DNA of 10,903 bases from Streptosporangiaceae bacterium (GTDB taxonomy: Bacteria > Actinomycetota > Actinomycetes > Streptosporangiales > Streptosporangiaceae). Below the pieces are notes generated by a model. The model had not been told where the DNA came from, did no database searches, and was given only the letters and a program-made list of their open reading frames with translations. The stretch covers positions 1-10,903 of the forward strand of contig JASHTQ010000048.1 in assembly GCA_030040475.1 (NCBI GenBank). Direction: 5' to 3'. Numbering within the stretch: the first letter of the stretch is position 1; every line of letters begins with the position of its first letter. Below, one piece after another: positions 1 to 5,963 of this stretch. Made by a program: the position numbers and the translations under genes.

Positions 1-1
1 C

Positions 2-175
2 GGCGCCGCACCCCAGCCGCAGCAACAGCCGCAGCCGCAGCCACAGCCGCAGCCACAGCCGCAGCCCGCGGCGGCGCATTCGGCCCCGGCGCAGCCGCAG
101 CCGGTCTACGCTGCTTCGGAGCACCCGACGCTGACCCGGCCCAGGCAGGCCGTGAAGCCATGGTGGGAGCAGTAA
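2..175 (+). CDS. C-terminal end of a Pro/Gln-rich protein (5' partial)
   Basis: Only the last 57 codons are inside the window, ending at TAA (173-175). The frame opens into an alternating Pro-Gln tract (about residues 4-22 of the visible part), then an Ala/Pro/Gln stretch and a more ordinary tail ending in Lys-Pro-Trp-Trp-Glu-Gln. The composition points to a disordered, extended tail; no folded domain is visible, so the function cannot be told. The next gene starts 25 bases downstream behind its own strong ribosome binding site, so the two are probably co-transcribed. The terminal Trp-Trp pair matches pairs in linkers of two other proteins of this operon (at 1166-1171, 4136-4141 and 4349-4354), which is the only clue to a link with the signalling triad. 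That the frame is coding is supported by the coherent Pro-Gln codon pattern and the well-placed stop. Confidence 0.75.
   Translation, partial: GAAPQPQQQPQPQPQPQPQPQPAAAHSAPAQPQPVYAASEHPTLTRPRQAVKPWWEQ
14..67 (+). repeat. CAG-CCG/CCA hexamer repeat encoding Pro-Gln
   Basis: Near-perfect tandem hexamers (CAG followed by CCG or CCA, one CAA) run in phase with the reading frame and encode a (Gln-Pro)n tract. CCG and CCA alternate in the middle, giving a 12-base higher period at about 35-58. Such tracts can change length by slippage in whole hexamers, keeping the frame. Confidence 0.85.
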
Positions 176-184
176 CACCAGTGA

Positions 185-193
185 AGGGAGGGG
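185..193 (+). promoter_or_regulatory. Ribosome binding site deciding a GTG start
   Basis: AGGGAGGGG ends 7 bases before GTG at 201. The in-frame ATG at 207 would be 13 bases away, too far for good spacing, so the GTG is the better start. Confidence 0.65.
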
Positions 194-200
194 TCCCTAG

Positions 201-761
201 GTGGCCATGCCCGATCGCAGAAGTGCCCCGATCTTCGCGGCAGCCGCCGCATTCGTGCTAGTGCTGGCGTTCGGGAAGCTGTTCGGCTCGAGTTCCCCGA
301 GCCCGAGCCCGAGCCTGAGTCCCTCGGCGTCGCCGACGCCGACGCCCACGGTGACAGTGTCGTCGAGCCCGACCGCGCGGCCGTCGAGCACCGGGGGCAA
401 GGTCGGGACGATTCCCACCACCGCGTCGGCGCTGACCAAGCTGACCGTCCAGGCCACCGCGTCCGCCGTCGCCACAAGCGGCGTGCCGATCACCGACATC
501 CCGGTGGAGGTGGCGCAGGACAGCAGGCACGGCCCGGTCGTGGCGCGGGGAATCCTGGCCCCCGAAGGGGTACAGGACAGCAGCTTCATGTGGGCCATGA
601 ACCTGCCCGCCGCCACCTACCAGGTGTGCGTCCAGCCGCCCGCGGGCACGAGGGTCACCGGCCTTTTTAATACCGACGCGCAGCAGGGCTGGTTCTGCAC
701 GAGGTTCACGCTCGCGCCGGGATCGGCACTGGTCACCTTCAACCTGGGGCAGGCCTCATGA
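201..761 (+). CDS. Membrane-anchored extracytoplasmic protein, function unknown
   Basis: The 186-residue protein has a short basic N-terminus, one hydrophobic helix (about residues 10-28), a Ser/Pro/Thr-rich stalk (about 30-65) and a C-terminal domain of about 110 residues rich in beta-type Val/Thr patterns. The domain has two cysteines, C143 and C166, which could form a disulfide outside the membrane. The hydrophobic segment lacks a clear signal-peptidase site, so I read it as a signal anchor, with the domain on the outer face. GTG 201 is chosen over ATG 207 because of ribosome-binding-site spacing. The stop overlaps the start of the next gene by four bases (ATGA at 758-761), implying translational coupling to the zinc-ribbon membrane protein. 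I do not recognise the family. Its place in the operon suggests an outside part of the signalling complex, which is inference. Confidence 0.82.
   Translation: MAMPDRRSAPIFAAAAAFVLVLAFGKLFGSSSPSPSPSLSPSASPTPTPTVTVSSSPTARPSSTGGKVGTIPTTASALTKLTVQATASAVATSGVPITDIPVEVAQDSRHGPVVARGILAPEGVQDSSFMWAMNLPAATYQVCVQPPAGTRVTGLFNTDAQQGWFCTRFTLAPGSALVTFNLGQAS
289..352 (+). repeat. Ser-Pro / Thr-Pro codon repeat (stalk)
   Basis: Short AGCCCG-type hexamers, degenerating to ACGCCG-type ones, encode alternating Ser-Pro and Thr-Pro. This is the low-complexity stalk between the membrane helix and the outer domain. It is a likely flexible wall-spanning spacer and, by analogy with other actinobacterial secreted proteins, a possible O-mannosylation region. 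Confidence 0.6.
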
Positions 762-1435
762 GCGCGCGCCGCGCCGGCCCGCCGCCCGGCGGCGCGCCCG
801 AGCCCCTGCAGTGGCTGCTCGCCATCGCCGCGGCGCTGATCGGCGGCCTGGCGGCGGCCGATATCGTGCACGCCAAGATCGTCGTCACGTTGGTCGTGTC
901 GCTGGTCGTCGCGGCCATCGCGGTCTTCGCCATCGCCCGCTGGCCAAGCCCGCGCCCGGAGTTGCCCGCCGCCGAGCAGCGGACCCAGCAGCTGCCGGCC
1001 CGGCCCCCCGGCCCCTCCGGTCCTTCCGGTTCCCGGTCGGCGCCCGGCCCGGCTGCCCGCACCGGGCAGCAGCAGGTCCCGCCCGGCCCGGCACTCGACG
1101 GCGATGCGGGCACCACCACCGTCGTCCAGCTGCTCCCGGCCCAGCCGGACCAGGCCGGTTCGGACTGGTGGAACAAGGGCCCGGTGCCGCCGCCGGCGCC
1201 GAGTCCCGGCGAACGCCGGGCGCCCGCACCCGACCTGTCGGCCTACCTGGCGTTCACCCAGATCGCGCAGTGCCCCAATTGCGGCGCGTTCGGGCTGGAG
1301 ATCGGGCAGATCCGGGGCGGCTGGGGGTTCCGCTGCGAGTCCTGCGCATACACCTGGGCCTGGCGGCCCGGCGCGCCATGGCCGCCGATCCGGGTCGCGC
1401 CGGCCCGGCGAACCCGGGCGCGCCCGCCGTCGTGA
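758..1435 (+). CDS. Two-helix membrane protein with C-terminal zinc ribbon
   Basis: The 225-residue protein has two hydrophobic helices close together (about residues 18-36 and 40-60), a long Pro/Gly/Gln-rich linker (about 62-160) and a C-terminal zinc ribbon with C172-x2-C175 and C193-x2-C196, followed by an Arg/Pro-rich tail. With two helices, both ends should lie on the same side. The reduced cytoplasm is the likely side for the zinc ribbon, which would make it an inside adaptor. A Trp-Trp pair (W137-W138, after Ser-Asp) sits in the linker and matches pairs in the kinase and in the first protein of the window. The start overlaps the previous stop (ATGA). The vWA gene follows after 59 bases. 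The triads described in the literature often involve zinc ribbons, from memory, but a separate membrane-bound ribbon protein is not something I can name. The exact function is unknown. Confidence 0.85.
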   Translation: MSARRAGPPPGGAPEPLQWLLAIAAALIGGLAAADIVHAKIVVTLVVSLVVAAIAVFAIARWPSPRPELPAAEQRTQQLPARPPGPSGPSGSRSAPGPAARTGQQQVPPGPALDGDAGTTTVVQLLPAQPDQAGSDWWNKGPVPPPAPSPGERRAPAPDLSAYLAFTQIAQCPNCGAFGLEIGQIRGGWGFRCESCAYTWAWRPGAPWPPIRVAPARRTRARPPS

Positions 1436-1480
1436 CCCGTCTGGTTTCCATCCCGGCCCGTCACCGTGCCGGCAGGCAAT

Positions 1481-1486
1481 GGAGGG
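1481..1486 (+). promoter_or_regulatory. Ribosome binding site of the vWA gene
   Basis: GGAGGG lies 8 bases before ATG 1495 and fixes that start. I see no convincing promoter in the 59-base gap (1436-1494), so the gene is probably read from upstream. Confidence 0.7.
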
Positions 1487-1494
1487 AACGTTAG

Positions 1495-2346
1495 ATGTAC
1501 GAGAAGCAGATCAGCAGGAGAGATCCCGGTTGCGTGGTGTTCCTGCTCGACCGCTCGGATTCGATGAAGCAGCAGTGGGGGAACAGCCAGGAGACGCTGG
1601 CCCAGGGTGCCGCGCGTGAGTTGAATAACATCCTGCTTGAGCTGCTGTTTACCTCGCAGGGGGAGCCGGGGAAGGCGCGCTACTACTTCGACGTCGGCGT
1701 CTTCGGCTACGGCATCAGGCCGATGGCCGGCGGTGAGGGCGTGGAGTCCGCCTTCGGCGGCAAGCTGGCCGGCCAGGCCCTGGTCCCGTTGCCCGAGCTG
1801 AGGGACAACCCGATCACGGTGCGGGAGGTGCCCTCGCCGGACGCGGGCGCGCCGCCGAGCCGGGTGCCGATCTGGGTCGAGGCCGCGCACGGCTACAAGA
1901 CCCCGATGTGCCAGGCCGTCGCGGTGGCCGGCGCCCACGTCTACCAGTGGGCCGCCGCCCATCCGGACTCGTTCCCGCCGATCATCATCAACATCACCGA
2001 CGGCCTGGTGACCGACAACGGCTACGAGGGCGCCAACCTGGACGAATGGGCGCAGCGGCTGATGAACATCCAGACCAGCGACGGCCCGGCGCTGCTGTTC
2101 AACGTCTTCCTGTCGCCGACGCCGATGGCGAGCGGCGTGCTGTTCCCGAACTCCGACCGGGGCCTGCCGCCGCCCGGCCCCGACCTGTTCCGGATCAGCA
2201 GCCCGCTGCCCCCGCTGATGCTGTCCAACGCGATCGGCGTGGGCAACTACGTCGAGCAGGGCGCCCGCGGGTTCGCCTTCAACGCCGACTCCAAGATGCT
2301 GGCCAGGCTCCTCGAGGTCGGCACCAGGGTCGAATACGGGGCCTAG
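1495..2346 (+). CDS. vWA-domain protein, TerY-like, complete MIDAS
   Basis: The 283-residue protein is essentially a single von Willebrand factor A domain. The metal-ion-dependent adhesion site is complete: D19-x-S21-x-S23 right after the first hydrophobic strand, T136 in a Gly-Tyr-Lys-Thr-Pro-Met loop, and D169 in Thr-Asp-Gly after a run of Ile residues. There is no signal peptide or membrane helix, so it acts in the cytoplasm. TerY-type vWA proteins are known to occur with a PP2C phosphatase and a protein kinase. They are thought to bind partner proteins through the metal site and act as a scaffold or as the phosphorylated target. Exactly this context is seen here, with the phosphatase starting 20 bases after the stop. 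The symbol terY is not given because no Ter resistance genes are in view. The domain call is firm; the precise role is inferred from neighbours. Confidence 0.93.
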   Translation: MYEKQISRRDPGCVVFLLDRSDSMKQQWGNSQETLAQGAARELNNILLELLFTSQGEPGKARYYFDVGVFGYGIRPMAGGEGVESAFGGKLAGQALVPLPELRDNPITVREVPSPDAGAPPSRVPIWVEAAHGYKTPMCQAVAVAGAHVYQWAAAHPDSFPPIIINITDGLVTDNGYEGANLDEWAQRLMNIQTSDGPALLFNVFLSPTPMASGVLFPNSDRGLPPPGPDLFRISSPLPPLMLSNAIGVGNYVEQGARGFAFNADSKMLARLLEVGTRVEYGA

Positions 2347-2356
2347 TCCGGAGCCC

Positions 2357-2360
2357 GGAG
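2357..2360 (+). promoter_or_regulatory. Ribosome binding site of the PP2C gene
   Basis: GGAG lies 6 bases before ATG 2367. It selects this start over the long upstream extension of the same frame, which would overlap the vWA gene by more than 400 bases. Confidence 0.6.
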
Positions 2361-2366
2361 CGTCGG

Positions 2367-3188
2367 ATGCAGATCCAGATGGTGGTATTCAGCGAGCCGA
2401 AGCTGGGGTACGAGGCCGCGGAGTGGCAGGACGGCGCGTGCGGCGGCGTGATCGGCGACCCGAGAGGGCCGGTGAGCAGGGCGCGCTTCGTCGTCATGGA
2501 CGGCGCCGCCACGGCCTACGACACGGTGCGCTGGGTCGACCAGCTGGTGACGTCGTTCGTCCCGGGACCCGGCGCCCCCGCCGGGCCCCGGCTCGAGCCG
2601 GTCGACATGCGAAGGTGGTTCGCCGCCATGCAGGACGGCTGGACCGAGGCCAAGCCGAAGTTCGACAACGTCATCGAAGAGCGCATGTGGCACGAGACCG
2701 GCTCCTTCGCCACCCTGCTCGGGTTCGAGATCTCCGGGCTCGACGGCCCCGAGCCGTCCTGGCAGGCCGTCGCGCTCGGCGATACCGTCCTGTTCCACGT
2801 CAGGGCGAACCGTCTTGTCGCCGAGTTCCCGAACCTGGGGCCCGACGACTTCGGCACCCGGCCGGACGGCGTGCACACGCTGCGGCCCAGCCTCGACCGG
2901 ATGACCGAGCGCCTGGAGTTCTACGGCGGCGTGCTGGAAGCGGGCGACTACATCTTCGCCGCCACCGACGCGATGGCGCACTGGATCGTCCGTGCCATCA
3001 GGCGCGAGGAGCAGGCCAAGGTGTGGCGCACCCTGGCCGGCCTCGCGCACCCCGACGTCTTCTCGCGCTTCGTCGCCGACCAGCGCAGGGAGATCGACGC
3101 CGCCAAGCGGCTCAAGAACGACGACGTGACGCTTATGCGCCTGCGGATAACTGCCGACCAGCCCTCCTTCATTTTGGCCTGCCGCTGA
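2367..3188 (+). CDS. PP2C-family Ser/Thr protein phosphatase (divergent)
   Basis: The 273-residue protein carries the PP2C aspartates in order: D22 (Gln-Asp-Gly, the usual N-terminal metal ligand), D45 (Val-Met-Asp-Gly), D139 (Leu-Gly-Asp-Thr, the strand before the regulatory loop), D201 (Ala-Thr-Asp-Ala, where many members have Ser-Asp-Gly) and D252-D253 (Asn-Asp-Asp-Val-Thr). A Gly-Ser-Phe-Ala-Thr-Leu-Leu segment at about 112-118 fits the Gly-Ala/Ser-Phe-Ala-Thr motif I associate with triad-type PP2Cs. With these ligands kept, it should be an active Mg/Mn-dependent phosphatase that removes phosphate placed by the kinase encoded next, probably on the vWA protein or on the kinase itself. There is no membrane segment. 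Its TGA overlaps the kinase ATG by one base (TGATG at 3186-3190), so the two enzymes are likely made in matched amounts. The family match is by motif reading only. Confidence 0.88.
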   Translation: MQIQMVVFSEPKLGYEAAEWQDGACGGVIGDPRGPVSRARFVVMDGAATAYDTVRWVDQLVTSFVPGPGAPAGPRLEPVDMRRWFAAMQDGWTEAKPKFDNVIEERMWHETGSFATLLGFEISGLDGPEPSWQAVALGDTVLFHVRANRLVAEFPNLGPDDFGTRPDGVHTLRPSLDRMTERLEFYGGVLEAGDYIFAATDAMAHWIVRAIRREEQAKVWRTLAGLAHPDVFSRFVADQRREIDAAKRLKNDDVTLMRLRITADQPSFILACR

Positions 3189-4642
3189 TGAATACCACCT
3201 TCCCCGCCGCCGGTGACTACTACAAGGCGGTGCAATCGCCCGCCAGGACGTTCACCATCGAGAAACTGCAGAAAGCCGAGTTCGTCTACGACACGCTCGG
3301 GCCCACCCTGGCCAGGGGCACCAGCGCCGTGGTCTTCCAGGCCACGGTGGACGGCACCGTGCAGGCGCTGCGCTGCTACATCAGGAACGACGCGTCAAGC
3401 AGCGACCGCTACCGCGCGCTGGGCGCCTACCTGTCCGACCACAGCCTGGGCCCGTACGTGGAGGGCGCCACCTGGCTGGACGGGGCGATCAAGGTGAACG
3501 GCACCACCTGGCCGGTGCTGACCATGACCTGGATCGACGGCCGGACGCTGAACGAGTACGTGGACTTTCTCGTCAACGACTCCAACACCGCCGCCCTCTC
3601 CGTGCTGGCCGTCAAATGGCGCGAATTGGTCGCGCTCATGCAGGGCGACGAATTCGCCCACTGCGACCTGCAGCACGGCAACGTCATGGTCGACCAGGCC
3701 GGCGAGCTCCGGCTTGTCGATTACGACGGGGTATGGATCCCGCAGCTGGCCAGCAAGCCCGCGCCGACGGAGTCCGGTCATCCCAACTACCAGCACCCCG
3801 GGATGCGCAACGGCTGGGGACGCTGGTTCGACACGTTCTCCGCGCTGGTCATCTACCTGTCGCTGGTCGCGCTCGGCAAGAATACGGAACTGTGGCCGGA
3901 GCTTTACAACTCGAAGAACCTGCTGTTTTCCCGCGGCGATTTCGCCGCCCCTTTCAATACCCAGGCCTGGCAGCTGCTGACCGCGATGGGCGATTCCGAG
4001 GTGTCCACCCTGGTCCAGCAGTTGCAACGGTGCTGCGCCCCGGACTGGGTGGCGAACCAGAGCCTGGAGGCGACGCTCGACGCCAAGCCGGGGCAGGCCA
4101 AGCCGGTCCAGCCGGCCGTCCCCGTGCTCGAGCAGTGGTGGAAGGCCAGGCCGGGCGATCAGGTCAAGGCCCCGCCGCCGTGGTCCATACCCTCCCAGGT
4201 CACCAAGCCCATGCCCACCTCCGAGCAGGCGGCCGCGGCCGCGGCGTCGCTGCCCAAGCCGCCCCCGCTGTCGGCTCCGCTCGGCGAGACCAACATGACC
4301 AAGCCCAGGCCGATAATCATCCCGTCGGCCACCCCCGCGCAAGACAGCTGGTGGGCAGCTCAGCAGTCGGCACCCACGCCGACGCCCGGCCCGGCCCCGC
4401 CGCCCATGCCCGCGCCGCCGCCGGCCCCGCCGGCCAAGCCGGGACAGCGGCAGCAGCAGCAGGTCGCGGGCAGCATCGCGGTCGCCGTCGGCATCGTGTT
4501 CGTCATCACAGGCGCGATCGTCAGCTCGCGTCCGACGGGTGGCGGCGGCGGCGTCGTCATGCTGATCATCGGCCTGGCCGGCGCCGCCTGGGGGGTCTGG
4601 CGGCTGGTCACCCTCAGCGGTGCGAACGGCGGCAAGCCCTAG
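3188..4642 (+). CDS. Membrane-tethered triad-type protein kinase
   Basis: The 484-residue protein has an N-terminal kinase-like domain (about 30-295). It has a reduced nucleotide loop around Gly44-Thr-Ser-Ala-Val-Val-Phe50, and a catalytic segment H158-C159-D160 followed by N165. Asp178-Tyr-Asp180 stands in place of Asp-Phe-Gly, followed by Gly-Val-Trp-Ile-Pro; this Asp-Tyr-Asp-Gly pattern is typical of the kinases found with vWA and PP2C proteins. The usual strand-3 lysine is replaced by R62 (Ala-Leu-Arg). After the domain comes a Pro/Ala-rich linker with two Trp-Trp pairs (317-318 and 388-389), then two C-terminal membrane helices (about 427-446 and 455-476). The kinase domain should therefore face the cytoplasm at the membrane. 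The stop interlocks with that of the convergent gene (CTAG at 4639-4642). It is probably an active atypical kinase; pseudokinase is the alternative. Confidence 0.9.
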   Translation: MNTTFPAAGDYYKAVQSPARTFTIEKLQKAEFVYDTLGPTLARGTSAVVFQATVDGTVQALRCYIRNDASSSDRYRALGAYLSDHSLGPYVEGATWLDGAIKVNGTTWPVLTMTWIDGRTLNEYVDFLVNDSNTAALSVLAVKWRELVALMQGDEFAHCDLQHGNVMVDQAGELRLVDYDGVWIPQLASKPAPTESGHPNYQHPGMRNGWGRWFDTFSALVIYLSLVALGKNTELWPELYNSKNLLFSRGDFAAPFNTQAWQLLTAMGDSEVSTLVQQLQRCCAPDWVANQSLEATLDAKPGQAKPVQPAVPVLEQWWKARPGDQVKAPPPWSIPSQVTKPMPTSEQAAAAAASLPKPPPLSAPLGETNMTKPRPIIIPSATPAQDSWWAAQQSAPTPTPGPAPPPMPAPPPAPPAKPGQRQQQQVAGSIAVAVGIVFVITGAIVSSRPTGGGGGVVMLIIGLAGAAWGVWRLVTLSGANGGKP

Positions 4643-5904
4643 CCGCCGGTCACCACCCACTGGTCGGGGTAGAGCCACCATTTCAGCATCTGGTTGCCGT
4701 TAACCCCGCTCAGGTAGACCATGATGTCCTGCTGTTCGTCGGTCCAGGTCAGCGTGTTATAGCCCTTGTACAGGTACTCGGCGAGCCGGCCGTTAATGGC
4801 CGGATTCGTGTTATTCCAGCCGGTCTCGCAGGTCGCCTTGAACGACGTGAAGTTGCCGCAGTCGCCCTCGTCGCTTGAAATACTGAGCGGATTGAGGAAA
4901 TTATTGGTATAGGACGCATCGAGCGTGGTGCTGCTGGCGAACAGGTAGTAATACAGATAGCCGCCCTCGGTTTGCGAATTGTAGATCGCGTCGGTGCAGG
5001 CGATTTCCTCGGTCGCCTGGTCGGTCGGCGCCATTGCCTTGCAATTGCTCGTCCGCACGTTGCCCGGAATCAGGTTCCACAGCGCCTCATCCGAGGTGAT
5101 CGTCGGAGACGCGTCGGGAGAGGCGTCGGGCGTCGGCTGCGGGGTGGGCATCGAGAAGCTGGGGGAGGGGTGCGGTTTCGGCGTCGGCGTGGGCGTCACG
5201 ACGGCGGCCGTCTTGCCGAACGGGGCCAGGTGCGCCGCGGCGGCGACGCCGAAGTAGACGACTATCACCGCGGCGGCCGCGACGATGCCCAGGATCTTGC
5301 GGTTGAACCCCCCGCCCGGCCGGCCCGTGGGCAGCGTCCCCCCGGTCTGCGGATACAGCGGCGGCGGCGTCTGCTGGTAGGGCTGTTGGTAGGGAGGCTG
5401 ATTCTGCTGGTAGGGCTGCTGGTAACCAGGGGCCGGGGTTGGCGGGTAAGCCGACGGCGACGCCTGAGTCGGCGGGTAGAGCTGGGACGAGGAGCTTTGC
5501 GGGGTGCCCGGCGGGTTGCCGGAAAAACCGAAGCCGCCCGCGCCGGGCATCGGCGGCAGTCCCGGGACCGGGTAGCCGAGGGCGCGGGCGTACTCGCGCA
5601 CCACCCACGTGGCCGCGCCCGGGTCCAGCTGGTGCGCCCTGGCCACGGTGCCGGCGACGTCCTGGATGGCCGCGTCAAGGCCGAGCCGGCCGACCTGCTG
5701 CTGGAGCAGCGCGGGGACGTTGGACCTGGCCGCGCTGCCGATAAGGATGGTCTCCCCGGGCATGCCCTGCAGCCGGGCCCGGCAGATGCCGTCCATCGTC
5801 GCCGGATCCGACAGCACCCCGGGTCCCCGCTCCGCCACGGCCGTCTCCAGCACCCGGCGGGCGTCGCCCGCCGGGTCGATGACGTGCCCGTTCCCCTCAG
5901 TCAC
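4639..5904 (-). CDS. Single-pass receptor-like protein with kinase-type outer domain but no kinase
   Basis: The 421-residue protein starts at GTG (5904-5902) behind GGGGGAGG, six bases away. Residues about 10-112 form a helical module ending in Ala-Ala-Thr-Trp-Val-Val-Arg-Glu-Tyr-Ala-Arg-Ala-Leu-Gly. I recognise that ending from a small all-helical domain in many actinobacterial signalling proteins, but cannot name it with certainty. A Gly/Pro/Tyr/Gln linker with PYQQ-type repeats (161-178) follows, then one membrane helix (about 204-225), a Thr/Pro/Ser stalk (237-268) and an outer domain (about 271-421). The outer domain has four cysteines (C288, C303, C349, C359), a Trp-Thr-Asp-Glu segment at 387-390 and Trp-Trp at 409-410. 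Its layout resembles the C-terminal sensor domain of actinobacterial Ser/Thr kinases, but no kinase is attached. It may pass an outside signal to the triad encoded opposite, which is inference. Confidence 0.88.
   Translation of the reverse strand: MTEGNGHVIDPAGDARRVLETAVAERGPGVLSDPATMDGICRARLQGMPGETILIGSAARSNVPALLQQQVGRLGLDAAIQDVAGTVARAHQLDPGAATWVVREYARALGYPVPGLPPMPGAGGFGFSGNPPGTPQSSSSQLYPPTQASPSAYPPTPAPGYQQPYQQNQPPYQQPYQQTPPPLYPQTGGTLPTGRPGGGFNRKILGIVAAAAVIVVYFGVAAAAHLAPFGKTAAVVTPTPTPKPHPSPSFSMPTPQPTPDASPDASPTITSDEALWNLIPGNVRTSNCKAMAPTDQATEEIACTDAIYNSQTEGGYLYYYLFASSTTLDASYTNNFLNPLSISSDEGDCGNFTSFKATCETGWNNTNPAINGRLAEYLYKGYNTLTWTDEQQDIMVYLSGVNGNQMLKWWLYPDQWVVTGG
5371..5424 (-). repeat. Pro-Tyr-Gln-Gln codon repeat
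   Basis: Read on the minus strand, TACCAGCAG-type units recur four times and encode Tyr-Gln-Gln blocks separated by Pro or Asn-Gln-Pro-Pro (protein residues about 161-178). This is a low-complexity cytoplasmic linker. The units are imperfect at the DNA level. Confidence 0.7.
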
Positions 5905-5910
5905 AAAGGA

Positions 5911-5918
5911 CCTCCCCC
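5911..5918 (-). promoter_or_regulatory. Ribosome binding site of the receptor-like gene
   Basis: The minus strand reads GGGGGAGG six bases before GTG (5904-5902). It is the best-placed site in the region and rules out the much longer upstream extension of the same frame. Confidence 0.75.
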
Positions 5919-5935
5919 TGGGGCATTTATGCCGC

Positions 5936-5963
5936 AGACTAAGCCTTAGGGCCAAAATTGTAA
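5936..5963 (-). promoter_or_regulatory. Possible sigma-70-like promoter of the receptor-like gene
   Basis: On the minus strand TTACAA (5963-5958) is followed after 16 bases by TAGTCT (5941-5936). Both hexamers are only partial matches to consensus. The location in the AT-rich part of the gap, about 30 bases upstream of the GTG, is right for this gene. Confidence 0.3.
5939..5949. repeat. 11-base palindrome CTAAG-C-CTTAG
   Basis: Two perfect 5-base arms around one central C overlap the candidate -10 region of the receptor-like gene. This is a reasonable operator position, but a palindrome this short can arise by chance. Confidence 0.35.

Noticed and set aside
14..67. Possible CRISPR-like or mobile-element repeat
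   Set aside because: The hexamers are in phase with a coding frame and have no spacers, so this is a coding low-complexity tract.
1908..2366. N-terminal extension of the PP2C frame into the vWA gene
   Set aside because: It lies wholly over vWA codons carrying the MIDAS motifs and gives Arg/Pro-rich shadow sequence. ATG 2367 has a good ribosome binding site and the PP2C domain starts right there.
2423..3187. N-terminal extension of the kinase frame through the PP2C gene
   Set aside because: It is a shadow frame of Arg/Ala-rich composition over PP2C codons. The kinase starts at ATG 3188, coupled to the PP2C stop.
3395..4681. 428-codon open frame on the minus strand over the kinase
   Set aside because: It is antisense to a kinase with recognisable motifs; low-complexity Gly/Arg/Leu composition is usual for shadow frames in GC-rich DNA.
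4672..4682. Trp-Trp near the end of the receptor-like protein as a fifth copy of the linker motif
   Set aside because: It lies inside the folded outer domain, next to hydrophobic residues and after Trp-Thr-Asp-Glu, as expected for the kinase-type sensor domain, and on the other side of the membrane from the linker pairs.
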